Shown here piece after piece: positions 32,921 through 43,573 of a stretch of 64,000 nucleotides of DNA. The translations under genes and the position numbers were made by a program. The stretch is taken from the NCBI GenBank assembly GCA_019022495.1, contig JAFEKR010000005.1:2852001-2916000 (forward strand), read 5' to 3'. The DNA is from Epichloe hybrida (taxonomy: Eukaryota > Ascomycota > Sordariomycetes > Hypocreales > Clavicipitaceae). Numbering within the stretch: the first letter of the stretch is position 1; each line of letters starts with the position of its first letter. The notes below the pieces were generated by a model. The model worked only from the letters and a program-made list of their open reading frames with translations. It did no database searches and was not told the origin of the DNA.

Positions 32921-33682
32921 TTAAGCGGAATCTCGGCTCAATATCCGGACGAAACCATCGGCCGTCGGCTCCCCTGGTCCATATCCCGTAGCATCCGTGG
33001 AGTGAGGCCAATGAGCGAATCTGCATAATACAGGGCGGCCACGTCCAGATCGTTGCCAACTGATACGATGGACGGCTGCCCAGTGCGTCTTGCGTATTCC
33101 CGACTCCGCTGTGCATGTGCATATGCTTCCGCGTCTGCGGGGTTGCGTCGGGTTGCGTCGGATGAAACAGCGATAATGCCTCGCGGGCGGCCTTGTGACT
33201 TCTAAAGCGAATGATGACCAAGCCCGGTTCATGTACTGCCGTATTTACCACCACATCCAGAGACACAGCTTGGATAATCCCGCTTCTGAGCAAGCAGCAA
33301 AGCACTTCCATCACTGAGCTCGCGTGGCCCTCCTTCCGTAGCAAAGAGGCTACCGATGATCGTACTGAGAACCACATAATATCTTGACTCCGTCGCCAGG
33401 CAACTTTCGACGAATTCCAAAGCCCATAATCCGTAGGGACGGACACTTGGCAAGTTGTTTCCTCAGCTTCCTCGGGCCGACCCATCCGGACAAGGAGACT
33501 CGACATATTTCTGTGGGAGTTGCCGATTCTGTTGCTGTTCGCACAATCACTCGCTCCAGGTCAAAAGAATGATCACCCTTGATAAGTCTCACATGCCCCT
33601 GGCCATTAGGGTGAGGAAACTGGACATCGTCTCCAGATTCAAACGAGGCAATTAGAACCTCGCACCCACTGCCGCCATTCAT
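32859..33682 (-). other. Possible coding region of unknown function, structure unresolved
   Basis: Two overlapping minus-strand open frames (33682-33350 and 33506-32859) have codon-like composition. The first begins at an ATG (MNGGSGCEVLIASFESGDD) and contains LERVIVRTATESATPTEICR. The second includes VVVNTAVHEPGLVIIRFRSHKA. A TACTAACTCAG sequence upstream (about 33776-33786) looks like a branch point plus acceptor. They may be exons of one spliced gene or the remains of one, but no consistent splice join was found and no family is recognised. It lies between the transposon and another orphan frame, where decayed genes are likely. Confidence 0.3.
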
Positions 33683-34106
33683 TTGCCTTCCGAAGCCTGG
33701 TATTCCCAGAGAAGATGGAAGTTCTGCTCGAGGATACTCGATACCATTGTAGCGTCAGATTCTCCGGCTTTGCCCCTGAGTTAGTAGTTGCTTTGAGTGA
33801 GTTTCACTGGGATAACCGAGGGTGGAAGGCGGTATGGCGTTTATGGACAAGCCATGACGGGTTGGAATGAGCTGGCGGAGAGCCTTGATGTTTGAGCGGC
33901 GCAAGATACGGCTGCATTTCTCGATTTCGGCCATCCAATCATAAAGTACCGCAAACTAGGCCTGTGATGTACTCCGTAGTGACGACTGTATTTTGGGCTG
34001 GGCCGGTTCCAAACGAAATTTCAAAGGAGAGGAGAAAGCGATGGAATTGTACAAACTCTGAACCAAATACATGACGACTTTATTATTCCTGTGTAGATCA
34101 CGTGAC

Positions 34107-34328
34107 CTAGATCATCTCTGCAGGTTGTCTACGGATTAGGCAGCCAAGCATCCTTCGACGACCAAATAGGAAGCTGGGCAAGAACCGTGCTCCGATGAAG
34201 GCCGACAGAGATGGAGCCAGTGCTGCAGAGGCCGTGACTCCGATACCACCGAGTATCATGAGCTTTTTATCCGTACGTCCTTGCCATTCGCGGTACCAGG
34301 TGAGTGGGACACCCACCAGTTGTTGCAT
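34107..34328 (-). CDS. Small hypothetical membrane protein
   Basis: 73 aa from a true ATG (MQQLVGVPLTWYREWQGRTD). A single hydrophobic segment (LMILGGIGVTASAALAPSLS) is followed by a second weak one and a basic tail (FGRRRMLGCLIRRQ). No family is recognised. The regular amphipathic start and single clean span are what make it worth listing; a chance frame of this length is also common. It may be a terminal exon. Confidence 0.3.
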   Translation of the reverse strand: MQQLVGVPLTWYREWQGRTDKKLMILGGIGVTASAALAPSLSAFIGARFLPSFLFGRRRMLGCLIRRQPAEMI

Positions 34329-35318
34329 GATGCTAGATGTATGTACATATGTGGAGTGATGCAGACGGAGGCAAAGAGTGGTCAGAAGAGAAGATGATGA
34401 TGTAGAATTGCTATCTAGGAATTCGTAATCTAGAAGAGAAAAGGGAAGCTTATAAGCTTCAAATCTATGAGTGATGAATCTAGGTCTTCAAACGAAGCCT
34501 GCGATGAACCGCGATATCAAACGCGATGCGGGAAGCTGCATCGTCAAACGAAGAGGGGATAACAAGAGTGATGCCTGATATCTGAGGCTACGATGTGAGG
34601 CTGTGAATATCCTCAACAACATACATCCGGAGTCACGTCACCGTGCTGTCTTGTCTTGAATTTTCAATGAAAATAATTTCTTCTGCAAGGTCCACGCGTG
34701 GACTTGTGACACGCCCCGAGAACTCCGCTATAGGTCTTGTTGATGATATTACCATACCTCTCAATCTCAATCAAGTTCTTCGTCAGATGCTCACCAATCT
34801 CACTCATAGACAACTCTTCCGGCGGCCCAGCATCACCGTGTCTCACGACATATCCGCATGAGGCCTGCAGTCGTACGACTCCCTGACTAGAACTCATCGC
34901 AGAGCGCCGTCTTGAATCCGGCAGGTGTATCATTGGTCCAACTCCACGTTACATTGCGCAATTTGTTGCCGCGTTCACCAGCTCATGCCCTGTGCCCCAT
35001 GCATCTTCGTCGTTCCTCCCGCCCAGCCTCCCGGGCACGCGGTAAATCCAGGGTCCAGCAGAGAATCGCTCGGGTCCAGGGTGGAAGCCTTTAATATCCG
35101 AATTAGGTGGGCGATGAGACACCCTATGTATTAGCATATGCTAGCAATATTACGGGCGTACATACTCCGTACAATACAAACATTAACCAAGGTCCACAGT
35201 GTATTAGAAATCCCGAGCCTCCCAGTCAAGATCATTTACATATGTACAATCGAGGATCAATTCATGGAAACAAGGCTCAGTGCTTGCACACCTTTCTTGC
35301 ACTCTCGGTCATTGAGCT
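34329..35318. other. Intergenic, about 1 kb
   Basis: No supportable gene. It holds the downstream region of the kinase gene, with a TACTCCGTA motif near 35164. Confidence 0.5.
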
Positions 35319-36767
35319 TCACGTCCAAGCCTTCCGGTACGCTGGTAAAGCCCACCTCGTCATCCAATCCGCCTCCAGCACTTCCTTTACATCCGGTCGC
35401 TCGCGTGGCCTCCATGCAAGCATCCGCCCCAGCAACTGGAACAGCGCATCCCTTTCGTCCTCACCAATCGTTTCCATATTATTCCTGGACCGCCGCGGGT
35501 CTTGAACCCACTGCTCGAACCGTCGTTCCCATGTCCAAATGTCAGACGCATTGCTCAGGGGCTTGCCCCCTTCATCATACCACTTTGGTCGCTTCTCCCA
35601 TTTGCCCCACCACTCGGGTGGCATGAGACCCTGCAGTTCCACCTGCTGCGCCGTGATCTCATCCTGCGGTGCGAGGAACCCATCGATGAGGGACCTGTGG
35701 GCGAGAAGCTCAAAAATGACACAACCCAGGCTCCAAATGTCCGAGGCAAATGTGAGGGGCGTTGCTGGCTCAAAGAATGCCTCGGGTGGGCGGAGAACAA
35801 GGGGTGTGTATGACTTAAATCGAGACTTGTCGTCTGGGCGGAAGGCGACTCCAAAGTCGCTCAGCATGAGCTTCGCCTCGCCTAGGGATATCTCATGACT
35901 TGGTATGCCCAGCCACACCGAAGGCACTGCGTAGGAAGGAACCCCGGGGTCCGTTGATGCTGCCTGGGTGTCGAGACGGACTACTGGCTCTTTCTCTGGC
36001 TCCCCGTACTGTGCGTACAGTTGCTGTATCGATAAGCTGTTGAGGGACGCGGGCAGCTGTAAAAGAAGATTGCCGAGATGAAGATCTAGAGCACAGCGTC
36101 AGCTGAGTCGTTGGGCGTTTGGGGCGAAGGTATGCTCACCTCCATGGGCATAACCCTGTGAGTGGACGAGGGATACGGCCATGACCAGTTGCGCGGCGAG
36201 AGATCTGGCAACATCAAGCTGGAATAAGGAGCTGCCCGATGCCTCCTTTGCGTCCCGCAAGCTGCACCGTGCCGGAAGGGTTACGAGACACGGGTGAGTG
36301 CCATTGGGCCCTCTGAGATGGAAGCGACGGAGAACGACGGGAATCAGCGACGGCTTGTCTTCCGAGCCGATGTAGCTTGCAGCGTTTTCTGTGAGCTGAG
36401 AGAGAATGTCGGCCTCGGTGCGATCCGCGTCCGCGGTGCCGACTTTGATGGCGACATATTTTGACGTCTTCTCATCGATGGCAAGCCAGGCAGTGGAGAA
36501 GGTGCCGTGGCCGAGCTTGTGCACTATTCGATATCGCTTGTCAAGCCGGTCGTCGATGTGGATTGGATGATAGCCGCCCAGTCGGTAGTCGCCGAGATGC
36601 TCTACTCCGTCGATGTATCCGTACTCGACAGGTGGCGCTGGCAAAGTCGAGTAGTACGAGTGGAGGAAGCTGGGCCATATGCGCTTCGGAAAACAAGGGC
36701 TCAAAGAGCAGACCCTTGGGGTTGTCGCGCGCCACAAAAGAACCTGACGCGACAGCCAAGCGCTCAT
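35319..36767 (-). CDS. SRPK-like serine/threonine protein kinase
   Basis: 464-aa kinase in two exons, 36767-36140 and 36085-35319. The intron is GTGAGC..CTCTAG with a GCTGAC branch. Splicing creates the catalytic loop YAHGDLHLGNLL (HxD..N intact). Other kinase elements are the glycine loop LGHGTFSTAWLA, the lysine in YVAIKVG, SDFGVAF (DFG), RPPEAFF (APE-like) and SDIWSLGCVIFELL. This pattern matches the SRPK-like kinases expanded in Pezizomycotina, related to SR-protein kinases but of mostly unknown targets. The first ~45 residues (MSAWLSRQVLLWRATTPRVC) are basic with few acidic residues and resemble a mitochondrial presequence, though that is only suggestive. No catalytic residue is missing. 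Confidence 0.88.
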
Positions 36768-37077
36768 CTGCAGCGAAATATCACGGACGACGGATTACGG
36801 ATCCGTAGAGATGACTGCTTTTTAGTGCGGGGTGGAGTTCAGGGCTGGAATGGGTTGTTCTGGAGGCAAGTGCACCCTGACGTCTGGATCGACTTCGACT
36901 GCTTCGCACTTTCCCTTGTGGCTCGCGGCAAATCTGTGATCTGCATCTAATTTTCTTAATTTACCATGTCAGAGAGTGCCAGAAACAAGAACACACACTT
37001 TCAATGCCCCAATTTTTCAAGGCTACGTATTCGTTCCTCAAGTCGCTTCTAGTGCTTCTGATTCTGGTCTGCAGGAA
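36768..37077. other. Kinase upstream region
   Basis: About 310 bp 5' of the kinase gene leading into the fold-back structure. No gene is seen. Confidence 0.5.
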
Positions 37078-37714
37078 CTGTCAGGGAGAGCTCCTTGATT
37101 GAGGCTTAGGTTGTATTATGAGGGCAGCGCGCATTCTTAAGACAACGAGTGGATCCAATGTATCAGAAGTACCTCCTTTGACTAGATAGTACCGTAGCGC
37201 ACTGTGTACCTTTTAGGTATAAAACCCAGGTGCCGTCTGCATCTCTAATCGATTAAATCGAACCTTTTCTATCATCTACATCAACCCCTACCTTAACAGT
37301 TATGAGCCCGGGAGGCTTTTGTTGCCATTTTTTTTTATTATCATTGAAGATATAAGCTCTGTCAGACCATTACTTTTAACGCTTGCAAATATCGCGAGAT
37401 AATCTCCTCTTGTTATTACAATCACTTCACACACTTATCACACGCTTCCTTTGAATAGCACGTTCCCCTTTATGATATCTAAAGAAACTCCAAATGTAGT
37501 GTTATTATTAGAGAAGGACTGGATCAAATGGTACGCGCAAGTTAAGAATTACGCGGAATCCTATAATGTATTACTTTCGCGTAATTCTTAACTTGCGCGT
37601 ACCATTTGATCCAGTCCTTCTCTAATAATAACACCACATTTTTTTCTTCAGACATCGTGAAGGGGAACGCGCTGCCCTCATACAACCTAAGCTTCAAGGA
37701 GCTCTCCCTGACAG
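37078..37714. repeat. Large imperfect inverted repeat (fold-back) with retroelement-like insert
   Basis: The inner arms 37492-37555 and 37578-37641 pair over 64 bp with one mismatch around a 22-nt loop. Pairing continues, with C-to-T/G-to-A type differences on the left, to 37458 and 37672. An outer block (37078-37131 on the left, 37668-37714 on the right) also pairs. The left side carries about 331 extra bases (37132-37462) bounded by GCGCG and GCACG. This extra part includes a TATA-like GGTATAAAACC (about 37217) and, at 37310-37321, TTATGAGCCCGG, which resembles the half-tRNA-iMet primer site of copia-type retroelements. The right arm read backwards encodes EKDWIKWYAQVKNYA, similar in feel to copia Gag starts. 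A rearranged retroelement fragment is the best guess. Confidence 0.75.
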
Positions 37715-38208
37715 GAACATACATACCACTTCAGATGCAGCAGCCAGGTGCAACGGCCTGCATTGATTGATTGTGATTGTTATTGTTTGCTTTCTATTCA
37801 AGACAAACGGGACGAAAATGGGAAACGCATTCCCCGCTGACGTCACTTGGCGGAGCATCACCCCCGAGCTCTGCATGCAGCCGCGCCAGAAAATGCCGTC
37901 GTCATCATTTCGCGTCAAGCCATGCTTTTGCCAGCCTTCTTGGAATCGAAATGGGAATTAGCGTTGTCTGCTGTGCGACTGTTATATGACCTTTTCCCAT
38001 CACAAGCTTTCAACACCTCGCCTTCGTACAATTCTATCTAACCAGCACCATCAGTCATTACACCCCGCCTCAATTGGCCGAATTCGCCATCGCTGTCACG
38101 ATCAATTGAGCTCCTCCTGGCCTCCTGGAAGCTGGAAGACTATCCTCCTCATAGCTCCAATAACTCATCTCCTCATCTCCTCATCCCCGAGCCGTGACCC
38201 TCACTGCC
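37715..38208. promoter_or_regulatory. Upstream region of mitochondrial protein gene
   Basis: About 500 bp between the fold-back and the start codon at 38209, with pyrimidine-rich sequence near the ATG. Nothing specific is assigned. Confidence 0.4.
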
Positions 38209-39435
38209 ATGTATTCGTCAAGACAATTCGGTAGCCGCTTGGTGGCTTGCCGCGCTGCGCCGCGTTCCGTTACCCGCCGCGTTCCTCGCCAACAGTCATG
38301 CCGCCATCAGTCCACCTCGACATCAGGCGGAGGAGGCTCGAGCACCTCGCACTTCGCGACCGGCGTGCTTGGAGGTGTGGTGGGAACCGCTGTGGCGTAT
38401 GGAGTCTACTCCTTCACCCCGGCTGGACGCACAGCATCCAAGATCAACAAAGCTGCCATTGAGGCCAGCAGAACGTACGATGCCGCTGCCAAGAAGCTGC
38501 AGGACAGCACGCCCAGCGCCGATCAAGCCGTCGACTCGATCAAGCAGTTTGCCTACTCCTACGCTGTCTGGGTGCCCGGTGGCAGAGGCTTCGTCGACGC
38601 TGCCTTCAAGGACTTGGAGGCCGTCCGCAGCAGCCACAAGGAGGAAGCTGACAAGATTGTCAATGATGCCTACAAACAGATCAAGGACGTTTCCAAATCT
38701 GGCCTCAGCTTGGAGACGGCCTCCAAGGCTTACGACGTTCTGGCGGATGTATCCAAGAAAATTGCAAGCCTCGGTAGCGAGGCTATTTCCGACATCATCG
38801 ACAACCATCCCGAGGCCAAGGAGAGGTTTGGCCCAAGCATCGAGAAGCTCCAGTCAATGGGTAAGAACTACGGCCCCGAGGTGAAGAAGCAGGTCGATGA
38901 GACGTGGGGCCAAGTCAAGGACATTCTCGCGGGGGGTTTCTCCGCAGGCAACCTTGACAAAGCCCGCAAGTTGATTGAAGAAAAGGTTCAACAGTTTAGT
39001 GATGTCGGCGACGAGGCATGGAAGAAGGGTCTGGAGGCCGCCAAGCCGTATTTGAACAAGAATCCCAAGGTCAAGGAACTGATTGAGAAGAACGCCGACG
39101 CGTTGAAGCAATCCAACTTCACCGAGCTGTTTGACAAGGTCCGATCTGGTGATGTGGACGACCTGTCAAAGTACATCCAAGACACAGTAGAGAAGGGAAA
39201 GGACAAGGCCTCAAGCGCTAGCAGCAGTCTTGGTCTCAACAAGTACTTGAACATGGTTCCTCAGGGTGGCGATGTGCTGCAAAAGCTACAGCAGATCGGC
39301 GAGGTTGCGGACAAGCACAGAGACGAGGGCGAGAAGCTCTTCAAGGAAACTGTCGAGGAAATCAAACGAGTTTTGGAGAAGCAGTCAGAAAAGGGAAAGG
39401 ATATTGTTGAAAAGGCCAAGAAGGAAGCCAAGTAG
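38209..39435 (+). CDS. Mitochondrial inner-membrane-type protein with apolipoprotein-like helices
   Basis: 408 aa from ATG 38209; the frame extends 15 nt further to a GTG, which is not used. The start MYSSRQFGSRLVACRAAPRS is Arg-rich and free of acidic residues, a good mitochondrial presequence. A single transmembrane segment follows a Gly/Ser linker (FATGVLGGVVGTAVAYGVYS, about residues 49-68). The remaining ~330 residues are amphipathic helices with many Lys/Glu, several of similar pattern (such as LIEEKVQQFSDVGDEAWKKG). The architecture, presequence, one span and long helical domain, fits proteins facing the intermembrane space or matrix side of the inner membrane. Similar proteins are widespread in filamentous fungi but I do not know a characterised function. 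It has no introns. Confidence 0.8.
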   Translation: MYSSRQFGSRLVACRAAPRSVTRRVPRQQSCRHQSTSTSGGGGSSTSHFATGVLGGVVGTAVAYGVYSFTPAGRTASKINKAAIEASRTYDAAAKKLQDSTPSADQAVDSIKQFAYSYAVWVPGGRGFVDAAFKDLEAVRSSHKEEADKIVNDAYKQIKDVSKSGLSLETASKAYDVLADVSKKIASLGSEAISDIIDNHPEAKERFGPSIEKLQSMGKNYGPEVKKQVDETWGQVKDILAGGFSAGNLDKARKLIEEKVQQFSDVGDEAWKKGLEAAKPYLNKNPKVKELIEKNADALKQSNFTELFDKVRSGDVDDLSKYIQDTVEKGKDKASSASSSLGLNKYLNMVPQGGDVLQKLQQIGEVADKHRDEGEKLFKETVEEIKRVLEKQSEKGKDIVEKAKKEAK

Positions 39436-39872
39436 ATGCGGGCTCAGCCGATGCGAGACCCAAATTCCTGATTACCATTCTAGATGAATGCATCGAGTAA
39501 TCTGCGAGTCGGAGTCTCACCTTCTGTTGTAATTGCCACGTTATGTATGAACAGATGTGCAGAGTCAATGTCAGTATGCCCCATCAAAACTCTGAATCTG
39601 TGTGGGCATTCATTGCCTTCAGTGAGTTGTGAAAGATCTGAGGGTCTTCGCAGCAAAGAAGAGGGGAGGACAACTGGATAAAGAGTGCATCCGGGAGCTA
39701 ATAAGTCGTCGGAAACGTCGCTTGTTGATCTTCGTCCTCGACGTTGCAGCAGCATCCATGAGCAGACCCTCTCAACCTTGTCTCTGCGATGCAGATAATC
39801 CAAACCCTTCCCAAAGCTCTACTACATCCCTTATGACCAATTTATTCGACAGCAAATTTGCACAGCCTTTCC
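39436..39872. other. 3' intergenic region
   Basis: 437 bp after the mitochondrial protein gene. No gene is seen. Confidence 0.5.
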
Positions 39873-40104
39873 CTTCAATCCCGGCTAGCAAGTTTATTCT
39901 GATCTTTTGAATCAGGTCATCTGATTAATCCGATATTGTCAAAATCATCGAATTCATCAGACCAATTGATCATGACCGTCACGACCTTCCCGTTGATCCA
40001 GGTCAGCCTGATCAAATCATTCCAACAGGATCAATTGACGATATCGGATCAATCAGATGATCTGTATCAATTGATCAGAATGATCCTGCTAGCCGGGATT
40101 GAAG
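39873..40104. repeat. Second fold-back, 232 bp
   Basis: Outer ends CTTCAATCCCGGCTAGCA (39873-39890) and its exact complement (40087-40104) pair perfectly over 18 bp. Inner blocks 39919-39942 and 40035-40058 pair over 24 bp with two mismatches, and TTCTGATC stretches between them also pair. It looks like a non-autonomous palindromic insertion. No TA-type flank or transposon family could be assigned. Confidence 0.75.
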
Positions 40105-40139
40105 ACTCTCGAAACAGCAACCACAATATACAGTCCCCT

Positions 40140-40620
40140 CATCTTCTCGTTCAACGGTTCCGGAGAGATGACGGGATCGCACTGGATCAACGGAGACCAG
40201 CCTGCTGCACTCTCCCATCGTCATCACCAACAGCTTCGCTCCCGAAGGACAACGTCGGCGGAGGCACAGGCATAATGTGCCAGGGCTCTTCCTTCAAGGG
40301 CGGCACCGGCACCAGCAGCCGCATCGTGCCCGGCCCAGACGAAGAAGAGGAAAGTCCTACACGGTGGCTGCTCTCGTCCGAGCCAACTCGGGCCGCATGC
40401 AACACCTGCACATGTGCGGCCGTGTCAGTAGGGCGAAATTCCTCGCGTCCGACACGGACAAGAAGAAGAAGGAGGAGGAGGAGAAATACGACGAGGCCAA
40501 GGCCGCAAAGGACGGCTCCATCATCGTCATCGTTGCCACCGACGCGCCGCTTCATCCTCTCCAGCTGCAGAGACTCGATAAACGAGCGACCGTGGGTTTG
40601 GCCTCACGGAGTATAATAAG
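40140..40620 (+). pseudogene. Remnant of a P1-family (DmpA/S58) aminopeptidase
   Basis: Family-like blocks appear in order but in different frames: FNGSGEMTGSHWIN (about 40151-40193), LLHSPIVITNSFA (about 40203-40241), GGGTGIMCQG..FKGGTGTSSRIV (about 40257-40329), KSYTVAALVRANSG (about 40352-40393) and DGSIIVIVATDAPLHPLQLQ (about 40511-40570). P1/DmpA peptidases are self-processing N-terminal-nucleophile enzymes of roughly 370-400 aa. Here only about 160 residues' worth remain, at least two frameshifts separate the blocks, and the first half is absent. No intron set joins them. The remnant sits right after the 39873-40104 fold-back, suggesting the insertion and decay are linked. Family identity comes from recognised motifs, not from a search. 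Confidence 0.75.
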
Positions 40621-40970
40621 AAAATCTTTAACGAGGGCACGGAAGCGTCGGAACCAACAATGCGCGCACTATCACGTGATACAATGTCACGCATAGCAGC
40701 GCACACGAGCGGGAACAATTGTGTTTCCAGACAAGGCCGGAGCATCACCGCAACGGTCATTTTCTGCCTTTCGAATCAAAACTGATAGGATCAGTGAAAG
40801 TGAATCCATATTACAAGATTCCACGTGGACGCCCCATCACGTAGCACCCGCAACTAATAAACGTACGCTGAAACCATTCCAAGTATGCCTAATAACGCCA
40901 TCACCTCCCCAATACAAAACGCACCCGTCTATGTATAAGGCTCCTTTCCATGTCCTTCCCCTTTTACTCT
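40621..40970. other. Intergenic, 350 bp
   Basis: 3' region of the Erv41 gene on the other strand. No gene is seen. Confidence 0.5.
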
Positions 40971-42237
40971 CTACGCATCATACCCATGCTTCGTTCCTAG
41001 AAACCCCTCGCCACCGCTCTGCCGCCTTCTCTTGCCAATCACCTCGCGGAACCACTCGCTCAATGTGAAGCCCCAGTGTCCAGCAACGAGCACACCTGAA
41101 AGCAGATTGATGAGCTTGAAAGCAAATTTAAAGAAGCCGTCGCGATTCTCATTGACAGACAGCACAATGGGCTCAATGTCGTATTTGACAAAGATGCCTG
41201 GCACCATGTACTCCGACACGGCCTTGCTCTGTTCAGTCACGGCATACTGGTTGGTGGCGATGGAGCTGGAACCGACCGTGTATCGCGTGGGCACCACGGA
41301 GACGTAGTATTGGAACTTGTGGAAGTGATGCTGGGCGGTGTTGACAGTGCGATCGAGCGGGTTGACGAGGGAGGGGTAGTAGGCACCAAAGGATAACTCG
41401 TTGATGATGTGTGAGAAGTTGAAGCCTATTTTTTTTTTTTTTTTTCGTTCCCTCAAACGTCAGTGGTTCTGTGCCAGACATGATGCAGCATTGGTTATTT
41501 CAGCGACTTACTCCCGTGGTCCAAATGGTGGCCGAGGCCCTGGTACCCATGGCCTCTGGCCGTAATGTGAAAGTCGCCCTGGACCTTGTTCAGTTCCAAG
41601 CTTCCATAGATTCGGCAGCTGTCAGGAGGTCCGCGGACTCGGGGTGTTCTGGCCCATTTGGCTCGTTTCTTGCCCAGGGCCACAATGTCATGGACGTGCT
41701 CTTCGCCGAAACCCTCCTCGTCGAGGTTCTGCCACCCGGCACCCGTGACAACTCGGCCCTCGCCGTCCCTGCCCAGCTTATGCACGCCCTTTTGATTGAC
41801 CCACTGCGCCCAGCTTGTCTCGTCTTTGTTCAATCTGGTGCCGGCCATGATGAGATCACCGGCGGCATCCTGGACGTTGACGTGCAGGTCGCCGCATTTC
41901 ATGAGTATCACGACATCCAGGTTGATTTGCATGGAATGCGATATTTCCCTCTCCACTTCAAACGTGTGCGACTCGGATCCGCGCCACCAACGTCCCAGCT
42001 CGGCCCAGAGCAAGAAGAGAGACACGACGGCCATGGCCACAGTCCATTTCCCTCCACCCTCGGTCCTGGTCACGTATTGTGGTTTCGATTTGGCTGTTGG
42101 CGACATTGTCGAGTCAGTAACAATGACCTGGTCATCTATGCGATGCTGAACATACGGAATGCATCGAATGCGCTGACAACGCTGCCCTTTGCGCCAAAGT
42201 TGTCCTCGTCGAGGCCACGCTTCTCGAGACTGTCCAT
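40971..42237 (-). CDS. erv41: ER-Golgi cargo receptor subunit Erv41 (ERGIC2)
   Basis: 372-aa COPII-vesicle membrane protein that works with Erv46 to retrieve ER proteins. Exons are 42237-42156, 42093-41512 and 41425-40971. Intron 1 is GTATGT..CAACAG (62 nt) and intron 2 is GTAAGT..ATAG (86 nt). Splicing gives AFDAFPKSKPQYVTRTEGGG and GHHLDHGSFNFSHIINELSF, both family hallmarks. The first transmembrane segment is near residue 45 (WTVAMAVVSLFLLWAEL), and the second is close to the C-terminus (LLSGVLVAGHWGFTL). The large lumenal domain between them contains ISHSMQINLDVV and the conserved GYQGLGHHLDHG. Intron 2 has A17 just before TAG, echoing the DnaJ intron. The C-terminus is basic (REVIGKRRRQ). 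Length fits the family. Confidence 0.95.
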
Positions 42238-43573
42238 GGTGCCTCTGCCAGCAGGCGACACCGTTGGCGTCTTCGGTAGGGGGGGAAATAAAATTACGGT
42301 GGGCTTATTGTCGAAGTCCCGGCTACTTTATTCCATTCGGATCGTTACAGCCGCCGAACCGAATTAGGAATTAGCAGAGCGCGCTCGTGTTGTGCAGGTT
42401 GTATTCGATTCTGATATTCAGGTCAATGCCACATAAATCCAGGACCCGTAGGGGCCTTGAGGACAGCTTTGACATAAGCTCACGCAATTGGCCCCTGTCA
42501 GACTTGACACACTATGTAGTCATTGGCCGGTGATGGGGGGCCGGAACAAGGTCGGCCCGTCACGAGTTGGCGTGTTTGGCGCCCTAACTTATGTTAGTAC
42601 GGATCACGGATTACGGCGTGAGGCCTGTATTTGCTCATAACAGAAAAGGATTCGCCTGTCCAAGGTGTGAAATCATCTAAATTCATCCGAAAATCATGCA
42701 TTGTTACGGATTACTCGGCAGAAGCTCTTAGTTCTGGTATCCTCCAGCATCTTCATTTCCAACAACACAGGGCTCTTGCACGCGAGCCCAAGGAAGAGCG
42801 GCGAACGATGGCGATGGCATCCGGACAGCTTCCAGTAATATGCGGTGGCAAATGGATGTCTGATCCCGACACAGACTTCGGTGCGACAATCTACGCGCCT
42901 TGTCTCGCAGCCAAAGAACAATAATGGTAACGAGGAATGAAGCGGCGACTCTCTGGATGGCGCGGGTGGCTCGGATGGGTGGCTGGCTGGCTGGTGGCAG
43001 ATGGCTGTCCATTGAACAAATTACGAAGCAGTGGATTTTAGCTAGTCCGACCCAAGTCCCCTGTACCAATGTCCTCATACATTTTTCGCCTGTATCCCAC
43101 GTCTCGGGCTCCTCGTGCCCCATATGGGCTTGTCATTCCGGCCCCGTCAATAGTGTGTAATCCGTGCAATCCGTGTAATGCGTGTACGGAGTACTCAGTT
43201 CCTTTCGTCAACCCCATCGTGCTTCTTTCCGTCGTCCACTGCCAAGGCGACCTCGATATTTTTGACGCGAGATTCCGGAGCCATCAAAAAAAAAAAAAAA
43301 AAACACTGGTGGTGCTCGCCTTCGCTGCATGACGCAGGCCAGAACAACTTCACTTCACCTGAAACATATCTTACGGTGAGGTGCCAGGCAGTTCGCAACC
43401 AACTTCGTTGTGGCACATTCGTTCCTGGAGCGCAACTTGACCTACCACGCCAACGTCAATCAACGTCATCCGTAGCTGACCACAACCTTTTCGATCTCGC
43501 CTCGCCATCCTAATACGTCCCAGCAGCAGCAGCAACACCACCACGCATCTTTTGCGGCGTGTCCCCTCACATC
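42238..43573. other. Intergenic, 1.3 kb between divergent genes
   Basis: Divergent upstream regions of Erv41 and the GH76 gene. It includes an A17 run near 43287, a TGTAATCCGTGCAATCCGTG repeat near 43156 and a TACGGAGTA motif near 43185. No gene is supportable. Confidence 0.5.

Noticed and set aside
40277..40696. 139-codon frame over the peptidase remnant
   Set aside because: Only fragments of it match the peptidase; the family blocks are spread over several frames, so it is not a gene.
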